A model generated the notes under the pieces. The model was not told the DNA's origin. It saw only the letters and a list, made by a program, of their open reading frames with translations, and ran no database searches. From an uncultured Pelagibacteraceae bacterium (GTDB taxonomy: Bacteria > Pseudomonadota > Alphaproteobacteria > Pelagibacterales > Pelagibacteraceae), in NCBI GenBank assembly GCA_902575835.1, contig CACGSX010000001.1, positions 229,405-293,404 on the forward strand: a DNA stretch of 64,000 nt, given 5' to 3'. The position numbers and the translations under genes are program-made. This document shows, piece after piece, positions 15,001 through 24,570 of the stretch (position 1 is the first letter of the stretch; every line of letters starts with the position of its first letter).

Positions 15001-15534
15001 ATGAAAATATTAATAAAATCTTTCATCATTATAATCTTGTCTATAGTCAGCTCATATTCTGCATGTGATTTAAAAGCTCAATTTGGTGAAAAAAAAGAAG
15101 TTTTTGAAAAACGTGAGATAACTGGAAGACCATTTCCATTAGAATATCCAGAATTAGATGTTTATCCAGTATTAGCAGATGATATTTGTCCAAATCAAAG
15201 ATTAAAAGATGTTGGTATCGAGTATAGATTTTTAAACGATGAGTTAATTGCAATTAATTTTGTTGCGCTCAATGATGATAGAAATTTAGTTTCAGAAAAA
15301 CTAACTTTAATGAATTATGTAAAAAATAATTATAAAAAATTTGATACTGGTAAAAACCCTAACTCATATGAAGGCATTGAAGTAATTGAGAAAACGAATT
15401 TATTTGTGGTTTACCAAAGAATAACTGGTGATGATGGAATTAAAAATGAGCAGATTTATTTATCAACTCCTAAATTAGATGAAAAGTTATCTAAATTTTA
15501 TGAAGAAAAAGAAATGGAGATGCCAAAAAATTAA
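15001..15534 (+). CDS. Secreted protein of unknown function in the minor-pilin operon
   Basis: A 177-residue protein I cannot assign. The N-terminus MKILIKSFIIIILSIVSSYSA is a clear Sec signal, cleaved about residue 21, leaving Cys22, but SYSAC is a poor lipobox. The mature protein has two Cys (ACDL and DDIC), probably a disulfide, then alternating beta-strand-like stretches (VGIEYRFLNDELIAINFVAL) and an acidic/Lys-rich tail (EEKEMEMPKN). It lies between pilX and pilY1 on the same strand, its TAA overlapping the pilY1 ATG by one base. That coupling makes a role as a pilus-tip or PilY1 accessory protein plausible, but there is no domain evidence. Confidence 0.7.
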   Translation: MKILIKSFIIIILSIVSSYSACDLKAQFGEKKEVFEKREITGRPFPLEYPELDVYPVLADDICPNQRLKDVGIEYRFLNDELIAINFVALNDDRNLVSEKLTLMNYVKNNYKKFDTGKNPNSYEGIEVIEKTNLFVVYQRITGDDGIKNEQIYLSTPKLDEKLSKFYEEKEMEMPKN

Positions 15535-18500
15535 TGATGAAATTAAAAAAATTAATATTTAGTTTTTTATTTGTATTCTTAACTACAGAAAATTTATTCG
15601 CTAAGGCTTTACCACCAGGTACTGGAATTGGAGATGTGCCAGCAAATGTTTTAATCTTACTTGATAAATCTGGAAGTATGGGTTGGCGTATGAGCGGAGG
15701 ATTAGCAAGTATGAGATATCCTTACGATGCAGATGCAGATAGCAGTGGTAACATACTTGTTTCTCAATACAACAGGGATGGAGTAAAAAAATTTTTATAT
15801 GATACAGCCTCAATGGATACTGGTTTCGGATATAGAGGAGTTTCTGGAAAAGGAAATGCTAGATACGAAGGTAACAGTAACTGCAGAACATCATATTCAT
15901 ACAGTGGAGAAACTTATAACGGTATTTATTACACGACGGCATATTATGAGAGATCGGTTGTAGCAATCAGAACAAGCGATGGAAGATGTATGGCGAAGTA
16001 TTATTTGGGTGGATACACTTACAATATGACAATTAATCCAAGCACAGGTATGTTATATGTCGGGCATAGTAATGGATTTAAAGCCATAAACTTAAATAAT
16101 AACCAACAATATAACTGCAACGTACAAACTAATTTAAGATATAGCTACGGAACTAAGGTGATGGGTAACTATATTTATTATTACCGATATAATCGTATTT
16201 ATAGAGCTCAACTATCTTCTGGATCTGGCGGTAATTGCCCTTATTACAATAGCAATACAAGTTTTTATTTTCCAGAAGGTAATTATGTCGGATTGGAGAG
16301 AGATCCAAATAATTCAAATGTTTTATTTACCCTATCATGGAACCAAAGCAGATTAAAAAAAATCACAGTAAATGCTTCAGGTAATGGTGCAACTACGAAC
16401 TGGACAAAAGGAAGAAGAAGTAAATCAGCGTCAAATTCAAGTAATTTATATTTTTATTATCCTTGGGGTTTAGGTTGGGATGAAAGTAATAATAGGCTTT
16501 TAGGTGCAAATCTAAACAATGGACAAGTTCATGTGCTAGATAATAATGGTGGCTGGATTAAATCTATAGGTGGTGCTCCAAAAACAAGGATGCAAGCTGC
16601 TTATGAAGCTATAGAAGCAATAGTTAAAGATTCATCATTAACTTCAGGAGTAGATTTTGGTTTTGCTTACTGGTCTGCGGGTGCATCTGGATTTACAAGA
16701 TGGCACGGAAACCATAAAACAGGTCAGGGTTATGCTAGACCGTGCACTTATTACAACTGTCTGAAAGTCCCAATATATAAAGGAGGAGCTGCTCAAATTG
16801 CAAAAATGATACGAACTGTCAATCCAGGTGGAGGGACACACTTAGATTCTGCAATGAGAATTGCATCAAGGTACTATAAAAACAGTACTTTTTCACCAAT
16901 TGATAAAAATTCACCATGTCAAAATTCTTATGTAATTCTGATCGGAGACGGAGATTGGTTTAGTCATACACATAAAAGAGGACTAAAAATTGTTAAAGAT
17001 ATTTATAATAATAATAAAATTAAAACTTTTGCAATAGCTTTTGGTACTGGAATTAGTTCAAGGGGATATAGATATTTTGAAGATGTTGCAAAAACAGGTG
17101 GAACAGAAAAAGCTATTATTGCTACAACTGGCGCAGCATTGACTGCTCAACTTAAACAAAAAATTGGTGAAATAATTGCAGAAAAACTTTCATTTACGGC
17201 ACCTGCTATTACTGCAACTATTCAAGATGGTGGTTCTTTGTATCAAGCTCAATTTGATTACCAACAAAATAAAGAATGGATTGGAACTTTAACAAGGACA
17301 AAAGTTAATCCAGATGGAAGCATTGATGAAAAAGATGCTGGCAATTGGTCAGCTGCTGAGAAAGTTCCAGCTCCAGGATCAAGAAAAATATGGAGTGTAA
17401 TTCCAGGTACAGACTATAAAGCTGACTATAATAACTTTAGAGATACTTATGCTACTGAGATTGGAAATGTTATGGCATTATACGAAAATGACATAATAGA
17501 CTATCACAGAAAAACTGATACAGCGAGTGGATCGAGTTTGCTAAGAAGATGTGCAAACTCAGCAGGAGTTCTGGATGGAACAGACGATGACTTAAAAGGA
17601 TTAATTAATTTTGTTAGAGGAACCGATTATTTTGATTATGATGGAGATTGTAATCTTACAGAAAAAAGAACTAAAAGTGGAAAAAATATTTATCTAGGAG
17701 ATATTTATCACTCACAATTACTTGTTGTTGGAGCGCCTTCAGCTGATTCAGAATTTACAAATACCAATCAGGAAGCATATTTTAGAAAAGTTAATGGATA
17801 TGACGCATGGAAAAATTCTTTAAGTGCGAGGGATCCTGTAATTTATGCTGGTTCTAATAGCGGAGTTCTTCATGCTTTTGATGCAGGATCAGGAAAAGAA
17901 ATTTGGGGATTTGTACCGCCATTAGTTGCTCCATATTTACCTTTGACGATGAATAATAATCTTAATTTACCAAAAGGTGGTGGATCGAATGCAATATTTG
18001 GAGTTGATGGGTCTATAGTTGCGCATGACATGTACTTTAGAAGTCCATTAGATACATCGAAGAAATGGCATACTATTCTTTTTGTTCCATATGGTAGAGG
18101 GGGAGCCGGAATGAGTGTGTTAGATGTTACAAATCCAAACAAACCTTTACACTTATGGTCAATTTTCAATGATAAAATTAATAATAGAGTTTACAGAGTG
18201 GATCATAATCAAGTTATTTATAATTATGATTATATTTCCAATTCTTATTCACTTGCATCATTTCAAGAATCTCAAGATGTAACAGATAATTACAATGGTG
18301 GAGGAACAAAATTAGCTTGTAATTCATCTTTAACTACAAATTGTTATAAAAGCAAAAATTGGACATTCCCTGTTCAAGGTATTACAAAAAAAGATTTATC
18401 AGTTATTTATAATGGAAACAATTATACAAATTTTTCTGTATCAACAAACTCAAGTAACGATACTGTAATTACATTTGGAACTGAGATGACTTATGCTGCA

Positions 18501-19712
18501 GATCCAGATGTTCCAGATGAAACATCAAGTTTGGGTGTATTTATTAAACCAGGCGCTAAAGCAACAGGAGTTCAAACTCATCCTGAATATGATTATAGTC
18601 AATTAGGTGAAACTTGGTCTGATCCAAGAATATTTAGAATACCAAATACTGGTGCTGGTGATACAAATATACTCGATGACGTTTATGTTGCGGTAATGGG
18701 AGGAGGATTTGGAACTCAATTTGAGGGCGTTGGTTCAAACTTAACACTTATAAATTTAGAAGATTTTTCAAATCCAGGAAGTTTATATAAGAGAATACAA
18801 ATAGAAGACTCAGCTGCTAGTGATATTATTAACTCAGTTCCATCTTCAGTGGTTTTAGTGACACCTGATACATCAATTGGAATAAATTACTCAGGTGGTT
18901 TAGTTTATGTTAGCGACTTAGAGGGAAAAATTACAAAAGTAAATTTAACAAATATGAGTGATGACAATAGTGGAAATTCAATCAAAATATTTGATAATAC
19001 AACTTTATTTAACGCAGGTTCATCAAAAGCAAATGGAAGATATATGTATCACGCAATGGATGCTACTATTGGTCAAACTACAAATTCTTTTTGGTTATTT
19101 GCTGGAACAGGGGATTATGAGAGAATAAATGATACTACCTCAGGTGTTCAAAACTTCATGATTGGAATTAAAGATGTTGATTATCCGTATTACAAGGAAA
19201 TTGCTACGCCAGCTAAGGCAGACACCATAACGGAATGTAAAAATACAACTGATGACACAACAGGCGCTAAGTGTCCTGAGAATGCTGACAAAGGTTGGTA
19301 TATAAATTTAAAAGATTTTGCAAAAGTTACTGCTGAACCAACTGTGTTCCAAGGCCAAGTTTACTTCCCAGTATATGAACCTACTAAATCAGTAAATAAG
19401 TGTAGTTTAGGTGATGCATACATTTGTGGGGTTGATGACGAGTGCGGAACAAACAATTCATCACAACTAAATCAAGAAATGGGCAAAAGTAATAAATGTG
19501 CATGGGTTGGACAAGGTGTGCTATCAAAAATTGTAACTTTTGGAGATACATTATTTGCAAATATTGCGGGTAAAGTTGACTGTACCAAAATTAAAGATGC
19601 TAAGAAACGAAAAGAATGTGAAGATGGTTCGAAAAAAGATTTAATTAATATAAAAGCTGGTTCAGGACAAGTCTCTGGATATAGAAGTTCTTGGAGACAA
19701 AATAATTATTAA
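15534..19712 (+). CDS. pilY1: PilY1-type pilus tip adhesin with a propeller-like insertion in its VWA domain
   Basis: A 1392-residue exported protein with signal peptide FSFLFVFLTTENLFA. Strand one of a von Willebrand A domain ends in LLDKSGSMG (MIDAS Asp44, Ser46, Ser48). The domain is then broken by about 290 residues (57-345) of Tyr/Asn/Gly/Ser-rich repeats such as YPYDADADSSGNILVSQYN and YPWGLGWDESNNRLLGANL, which look like NHL/beta-propeller blades. It resumes at RMQAAYEAIEAIVKD and supplies the remaining MIDAS Thr (GGGTHLDSA, about 433) and Asp (IGDGDW, about 472). The C-terminal half is classic PilY1: DYDGDCN metal-binding-like loop, NIYLGDIYHSQ, IYAGSNSGVLHAFDA and PEYDYSQLGETWSDPR. 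It follows pilX and the unknown gene and probably sits at the pilus tip for adhesion and assembly. Confidence 0.93.
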   Translation: MMKLKKLIFSFLFVFLTTENLFAKALPPGTGIGDVPANVLILLDKSGSMGWRMSGGLASMRYPYDADADSSGNILVSQYNRDGVKKFLYDTASMDTGFGYRGVSGKGNARYEGNSNCRTSYSYSGETYNGIYYTTAYYERSVVAIRTSDGRCMAKYYLGGYTYNMTINPSTGMLYVGHSNGFKAINLNNNQQYNCNVQTNLRYSYGTKVMGNYIYYYRYNRIYRAQLSSGSGGNCPYYNSNTSFYFPEGNYVGLERDPNNSNVLFTLSWNQSRLKKITVNASGNGATTNWTKGRRSKSASNSSNLYFYYPWGLGWDESNNRLLGANLNNGQVHVLDNNGGWIKSIGGAPKTRMQAAYEAIEAIVKDSSLTSGVDFGFAYWSAGASGFTRWHGNHKTGQGYARPCTYYNCLKVPIYKGGAAQIAKMIRTVNPGGGTHLDSAMRIASRYYKNSTFSPIDKNSPCQNSYVILIGDGDWFSHTHKRGLKIVKDIYNNNKIKTFAIAFGTGISSRGYRYFEDVAKTGGTEKAIIATTGAALTAQLKQKIGEIIAEKLSFTAPAITATIQDGGSLYQAQFDYQQNKEWIGTLTRTKVNPDGSIDEKDAGNWSAAEKVPAPGSRKIWSVIPGTDYKADYNNFRDTYATEIGNVMALYENDIIDYHRKTDTASGSSLLRRCANSAGVLDGTDDDLKGLINFVRGTDYFDYDGDCNLTEKRTKSGKNIYLGDIYHSQLLVVGAPSADSEFTNTNQEAYFRKVNGYDAWKNSLSARDPVIYAGSNSGVLHAFDAGSGKEIWGFVPPLVAPYLPLTMNNNLNLPKGGGSNAIFGVDGSIVAHDMYFRSPLDTSKKWHTILFVPYGRGGAGMSVLDVTNPNKPLHLWSIFNDKINNRVYRVDHNQVIYNYDYISNSYSLASFQESQDVTDNYNGGGTKLACNSSLTTNCYKSKNWTFPVQGITKKDLSVIYNGNNYTNFSVSTNSSNDTVITFGTEMTYAADPDVPDETSSLGVFIKPGAKATGVQTHPEYDYSQLGETWSDPRIFRIPNTGAGDTNILDDVYVAVMGGGFGTQFEGVGSNLTLINLEDFSNPGSLYKRIQIEDSAASDIINSVPSSVVLVTPDTSIGINYSGGLVYVSDLEGKITKVNLTNMSDDNSGNSIKIFDNTTLFNAGSSKANGRYMYHAMDATIGQTTNSFWLFAGTGDYERINDTTSGVQNFMIGIKDVDYPYYKEIATPAKADTITECKNTTDDTTGAKCPENADKGWYINLKDFAKVTAEPTVFQGQVYFPVYEPTKSVNKCSLGDAYICGVDDECGTNNSSQLNQEMGKSNKCAWVGQGVLSKIVTFGDTLFANIAGKVDCTKIKDAKKRKECEDGSKKDLINIKAGSGQVSGYRSSWRQNNY

Positions 19713-19727
19713 TCCACATATTTAATT

Positions 19728-21746
19728 ATGAAAAAGATTTTAATAATTGTATTCTTTTTCTTTTCATTCGGCTCTTTAGGTCATGCTACTTGTCTTAAAA
19801 CAGTAACAGCTGCGCTAACTGATGTGCAAACTTGTGGAGCAAGTGAAACCTTGACTGTTGAGTCAACTGGTTCAATAGTATTTAGTGGAAGTAAAGCAGT
19901 CCGTGCAAATAATGGAGTTGGTGCATCAAATACAACCGTAATCAACCATGGTTTGATAAGTGCAACGGGTGATACCATAAATATGAAAAGCGCCCCTGGA
20001 ATAAATAAAATTACTAATTCAGGTACAATAAATACAGCTCAAAATGAAAATGCTAGCGGTGGCATTGCTGTTTTAGTTCAGAAAACAGATGGGACTGAGA
20101 TTGTTAATAGTGGAACTATTCATGGTGGAAAATATTCTATACAAGGTCTACAAACTGACGATATAACCATTACAAACAGTGGTACTATTTCTGCAAATGA
20201 AACAACTGGAGCTGCCATTTACCTTACCAATGGTACAAATGCAACAATAACAAACACTGGAACAATTACAAATTTAAGACATGGAATTAGACTTGGTAAA
20301 TCTCATGGCTCATTAAATAATGCTACAATTATTAATTCTGGTTTAATTGCTGGCACAACTCATGACGATAGAAATTCAATATATGTTAGCGATGATGACA
20401 ATATAACTTCAGGGTTTAATTTAATAACAAAAGGAGAAGGACATTATGATGGTAAAATTCTACTTAGTGATCAAAATGGAACAACCGGTGTAACATTTTT
20501 CGACTTTACTTTAGATTGTAGTATTTCAAGAGATCAGACCATAGAAATTCATGAAAAACAAAATGTGAGGGTAATCAACAATTTATGTGGGAATGATACT
20601 TATGAGATTCTAGATTCAAATTTAAATCCAGATGCAGATAATTCTGAAACAAATGGATATTTAAGAATTTATGGTGAAGATTTAGATATTGATAGCCATA
20701 ATAAAAAATATAGATCAGAAATATTTTTATCTAATTTAAACGATATTTTTAATTCGGTTTCAGAAGAAAAAAAATCTAGTGGATATTATTCTGTTAAAAA
20801 AAGAGATAATATTTATAAAAATGAATCACGTGGTGTAACCGGAGACTTTAAAATCGAAAATGATAACTTTAAACCCTTCTTAAGTTATTCATCTCAGCAG
20901 GCAATATTTAATAATGGAGAAGCTTTAGATAGTGAAAATTTAGCCATTGGTCTAAAAAAAGAAATTGATTACGAAAAGTTTAAATTTTCTGTCGTTTCAA
21001 TTTTTGGATTAATTCAAAATAAATACTTAGATCTTGAAACTGAAACAAAGCAAACAATTTCAAAAAAAAACCTAGGTCAATTTGCTGCTGTAAATTACAA
21101 AGCATCTAAAAATATAGAAATTGATGATAGTCAAAGTTTAAATATTGAAGTGGATGGTAAATATGGTTTAAAGAGACTTCCAACTTACCTAACATCTTTT
21201 ACAGATGGAGATCTTTCAGTTGATGATGCGGTAGATCAAGTATTATCAGGCGGATTTAACGTTGAATATTCAAAATCTTTTGAGAATGGTTTTGTTCTTA
21301 AACCATATACAGGGCTAGCTTTAAATCAAACTTTGAATGAAAAAATTGACATTGTTGCAGATGGTGAAAAAAAAGACATGGCCCATTATATGGATGAGGA
21401 TTTAGCGGTAAAAGCTGGTTTAAATATCAGCAAAAATACTGATAATTTTGGCCTAAACCTTAATCTTGAATTTAATGAACAAAATGGACTTAAAGACAGC
21501 CAAGTAAGTATTTCATTAACTAAAGTAATTCAAAATAATATTAGCAAAAAAATAGAAGGCCTACCTATTGATCCAGAACTAGAAAAATTATTTGATCAAT
21601 TACAATTAGCTAGAGAGAATGAGAGATTAGCCGAGATAACCGGTAGAGCAGTTGAGGAGAATAGAATAATGAAAGAAATGATTATTCAACTAATCAAAGA
21701 AAACAATAAGCTCAAAACAGAGAGAAATCTTTTACTAAAAAATTGA
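19728..21746 (+). CDS. Autotransporter-like adhesin with a C-terminal coiled-coil tail
   Basis: A 672-residue surface protein. After a signal peptide (IIVFFFFSFGSLGHA) comes a repeat-rich passenger (about 25-330) of beta-helix type, with repeated TNSGTI-like units (ITNSGTINTA, IVNSGTIHGG, ITNSGTISAN, ITNTGTITN). Residues about 370-602 alternate polar and hydrophobic residues as an outer-membrane barrel does (FKPFLSYSSQQAIF, FVLKPYTGLALNQ, LNLNLEFNEQNG). Unlike normal autotransporters, it does not end at the barrel. About 70 further residues form an acidic/Lys-rich coiled coil (LEKLFDQLQLARENERLAEI and a second stretch to the end). It lies 15 bases after pilY1 and converges on the transglutaminase gene with a 12-base overlap. 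Function is probably adhesion; ligand unknown. Confidence 0.78.
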   Translation: MKKILIIVFFFFSFGSLGHATCLKTVTAALTDVQTCGASETLTVESTGSIVFSGSKAVRANNGVGASNTTVINHGLISATGDTINMKSAPGINKITNSGTINTAQNENASGGIAVLVQKTDGTEIVNSGTIHGGKYSIQGLQTDDITITNSGTISANETTGAAIYLTNGTNATITNTGTITNLRHGIRLGKSHGSLNNATIINSGLIAGTTHDDRNSIYVSDDDNITSGFNLITKGEGHYDGKILLSDQNGTTGVTFFDFTLDCSISRDQTIEIHEKQNVRVINNLCGNDTYEILDSNLNPDADNSETNGYLRIYGEDLDIDSHNKKYRSEIFLSNLNDIFNSVSEEKKSSGYYSVKKRDNIYKNESRGVTGDFKIENDNFKPFLSYSSQQAIFNNGEALDSENLAIGLKKEIDYEKFKFSVVSIFGLIQNKYLDLETETKQTISKKNLGQFAAVNYKASKNIEIDDSQSLNIEVDGKYGLKRLPTYLTSFTDGDLSVDDAVDQVLSGGFNVEYSKSFENGFVLKPYTGLALNQTLNEKIDIVADGEKKDMAHYMDEDLAVKAGLNISKNTDNFGLNLNLEFNEQNGLKDSQVSISLTKVIQNNISKKIEGLPIDPELEKLFDQLQLARENERLAEITGRAVEENRIMKEMIIQLIKENNKLKTERNLLLKN

Positions 21747-23630
21747 TTTTAAAGATTTAATTATATTAAAATTTGTATTTGAATATTTATTGATCTCAAA
21801 TGCTTTAAAAAATTTAAAATATTTATTTTTTTGAAGCTCAGGAAGCTTTAAATAAATTTGTTGAATTGTATCAGATTTTAATATCTTAAATTTTTTTCTT
21901 TTTCCAAATAAAATTAAATACAAATAAAATTTCATAATATTTTTGCTGTTTAAATTGAAAAAAAAATTAATTAATAAAAATAAAAACAAAGGTATAAATA
22001 TCCAAATGTATATTTTAGAAAAGTTAAGATTTAACAAATCTTTAATAAAATTTTTTCGTTCATTATCATCATATGACAATAAATGCTTCGTCCATACAAA
22101 ATCAGCATAATTAAAGTAATAACTCATTTTTTTAAAAAAGTTAGATGAAAACAAACTATTAGATGCGAATTGTTTATTTGAGAAAACATCATTAAGTGTG
22201 TTTCTAACATTACTATCAGGAATTGCACTGGTTGGATCAATTCTTACCCAACCTTTATCATCTAGCCAAACTTCTGCCCAAGCATGTGTATCTTTTTGTT
22301 TAAATTTATAAAAGTCTCCTACATCATTTAATTCACCTCCATAATAACCTGTTACAATTCTACTTGGTATATTTGCAAGTCTTGCAAGGAGAACAAATGT
22401 TCCAGCATAATATTCGCAATACCCTTCTTTAAGATTAAAGAAAAAGTTTTCATAATCATTTCCAAAAAAATTTTGAGGACTTAAATTATAATAGTACGAT
22501 CCATCAGAAAATTTTTTATATAACTTATTTAAAAATTCTGTCGGTGTTGAAGTATTGTTGTTTAAAACCCATTTTTGAAGTCTATTGGATATATTAGATG
22601 GAGTTTTTGTATAATAGTTTTTTAAATCCTCTCCTAAATAATAATTAGTTTCGTATCTTTTAAAACTTATTTGTTTTTTTCGATCAATTAAATCTCTGCT
22701 AACATAAATTTGATTAAAATAATCTTCTGATATTTCAATATTATTAGAGATTAATTTTGAATTTTTTAAACTAGGAATCCACTTCTTTTTAAAAGGTTCT
22801 AAAATGATCTGATACGTTTGATTTAGTTCTTTGCCATCCTTAACTTTAAAAGATGATTTATATTTATCAAATAAATAGTAACTTGAAGACGGTCTCCAAG
22901 ATTTGTCTTCCTCCATGTAATCAAAAATTTTAACTCTAAAATAGAGCTCTCCTTTTTTAAAATTGTTATTTATAAGGGTAAAAACATCTTCATCCGAATT
23001 TGAAAACTCACTGAACGATCCAAGATTAATGCTATCTGGAATTCCAAGAGAGCTCGATGCTGGATTAAATAGTCTAAAATTTATTTCTGCACGTGGAAAA
23101 ACTAGATAGAATATAATTATAAAAGGAAAAATACTTAATCCAAATCCTAAATATTTAAAAATGTTTTTTATATTGAAGTCCAACAATTCCTTTTGCTGAA
23201 TTAGATACATATTTATTATGACCAGTATTACGATAGTAAAACTTAATATAGTGCTTAATATATCTTGGCCTTTAATAAGGCTCGCAACAGATATAATTAA
23301 ACAAATCAAGCTGAATGAAAGTTTGTTATCTTTATTTTTTAATTCTGAAAACTTCATGATCAATAATATTGCTAAACAGTTTAGGAAAAATTCTTCAGAA
23401 AATACATACTGATTAAAAATAAGCTGAATATAAATCGCGCCTATTGCAATAATACCTAAGATTAAACTTTTCAATTTAATCTTAATTTGGAAAAATAGAA
23501 GATTGAAAATAAATATAACAAACCAAAATAATTTATTATTTAATGTTAAATCTGCTGATAGAGATAAAGTACACAAAATTAAAAGCAGAAAAGTAAATAC
23601 TGATAAATTATAATTCTTAATTTTTAACAT
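21735..23630 (-). CDS. Membrane-bound transglutaminase-like protein (TgpA family)
   Basis: A 631-residue protein. The first ~190 residues hold several transmembrane helices, followed by an external domain (200-540), one more helix (about 545-565, IYIWIFIPLFLFLLINFFF) and a short cytoplasmic tail. The outer domain contains a complete transglutaminase core: Cys in EGYCEYYAGTFVLLARLANI (about 401), His in KDTHAWAEVW (about 448) and Asp in VRIDPTSA (about 465). The same architecture occurs in Pseudomonas TgpA, where the enzymatic domain faces the periplasm. It is the last gene of a MoxR-DUF58-transglutaminase operon (14-base overlap with DUF58). It may crosslink or process cell-surface proteins; the substrate is unknown, and the adjoining adhesins are candidates only by position. 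Confidence 0.9.
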   Translation of the reverse strand: MLKIKNYNLSVFTFLLLILCTLSLSADLTLNNKLFWFVIFIFNLLFFQIKIKLKSLILGIIAIGAIYIQLIFNQYVFSEEFFLNCLAILLIMKFSELKNKDNKLSFSLICLIISVASLIKGQDILSTILSFTIVILVIINMYLIQQKELLDFNIKNIFKYLGFGLSIFPFIIIFYLVFPRAEINFRLFNPASSSLGIPDSINLGSFSEFSNSDEDVFTLINNNFKKGELYFRVKIFDYMEEDKSWRPSSSYYLFDKYKSSFKVKDGKELNQTYQIILEPFKKKWIPSLKNSKLISNNIEISEDYFNQIYVSRDLIDRKKQISFKRYETNYYLGEDLKNYYTKTPSNISNRLQKWVLNNNTSTPTEFLNKLYKKFSDGSYYYNLSPQNFFGNDYENFFFNLKEGYCEYYAGTFVLLARLANIPSRIVTGYYGGELNDVGDFYKFKQKDTHAWAEVWLDDKGWVRIDPTSAIPDSNVRNTLNDVFSNKQFASNSLFSSNFFKKMSYYFNYADFVWTKHLLSYDDNERKNFIKDLLNLNFSKIYIWIFIPLFLFLLINFFFNLNSKNIMKFYLYLILFGKRKKFKILKSDTIQQIYLKLPELQKNKYFKFFKAFEINKYSNTNFNIIKSLKSIF

Positions 23631-24570
23631 TGGCTAAATATTTTAATATTCGATTTAAAGATTGATTGTTATCGTTTAGATATAACTCTTTTTCTCTATG
23701 TTTTACTTTTAAGTTTAATTTTTTTTCATAACAATAATTAACTATGTAAGATGAATAACTAAGTAATTTTTCAAATTCAATATGAGGATATTTGTCTAAA
23801 TCTAAAATTAGATTTGACAATTTTTCAGTATCACTGAAAGTTTTTACATATCTTTTGTCACTAATTATAGATTTTTTCCATGCAATTTTAGAAAAATTAT
23901 CTCCATTTTTAAATTCATCAATTCCATCGAATTCATCTGCATTAATGATATTAATTATTTTAAATTCTCTTAATAAATCGTCGCTTGGAAGAACTTTTTT
24001 TGGATAAATAATTATTTCACTCTTTGGATTAAAAATAACTTTAGTTCGCATCACTCCAAAAGGATAAATGGATGTAAGTATTATTGGATTAAAATATGAT
24101 TTGCCTCTAAGATTATTTTTATACTCTATTTTAAAAAAATTAATTCTGTCATTAAAATTATAATTACCAACGTTTTTTTTATTGTATTCTATATCAATAT
24201 TAATTTTTTTTTCTTTTGATGAATTTAAGATTTGAAAACTAATTGAATTTATAGTTTCTGCTTCAACTAAATACTCGTCTTTGCATATAAAATCGAGTTT
24301 ACTTATATTTTGGTGTGAAATAAATATTGATATAAAAAAAACAAAGAAAATTACTATTGAAATTAACAGTCCTGAATTATTTTCATAAAAAACTGAGATT
24401 AAAAAGCAAAAAAAAATAAATAAGCCTAAGCCTAAACCATTAAGGTTGGGATAAATATAAATTTTTGCATCTTTTTTAAAATTAATGAAACTTTTGAAAT
24501 TAAACCTAAAAGTCTGGATTGGACTTCCATTATCCAATATTAATTTTTTCAAGGATTTCTTTATTAACAT
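23617..24570 (-). CDS. DUF58-domain membrane protein
   Basis: A 317-residue protein. Two adjacent hydrophobic helices (about 48-90, LGLGLFIFFCFLISVFY and SIVIFFVFFISIFIS) precede a cytoplasmic or periplasmic beta domain and the DUF58 signature DGIDEFKNGDNFSKIAWKKS, a degenerate form of the usual GDxxRxIxWK motif. DUF58 proteins have a vWA-like fold and occur with MoxR ATPases, as here. The gene overlaps the MoxR gene by 41 bases and the transglutaminase gene by 14, so the three are one translational unit. An AGGA lies about 13 bases upstream of the ATG. It probably links the ATPase to the membrane enzyme; its biochemical activity is not known. Confidence 0.85.
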   Translation of the reverse strand: MLIKKSLKKLILDNGSPIQTFRFNFKSFINFKKDAKIYIYPNLNGLGLGLFIFFCFLISVFYENNSGLLISIVIFFVFFISIFISHQNISKLDFICKDEYLVEAETINSISFQILNSSKEKKINIDIEYNKKNVGNYNFNDRINFFKIEYKNNLRGKSYFNPIILTSIYPFGVMRTKVIFNPKSEIIIYPKKVLPSDDLLREFKIINIINADEFDGIDEFKNGDNFSKIAWKKSIISDKRYVKTFSDTEKLSNLILDLDKYPHIEFEKLLSYSSYIVNYCYEKKLNLKVKHREKELYLNDNNQSLNRILKYLANVKN

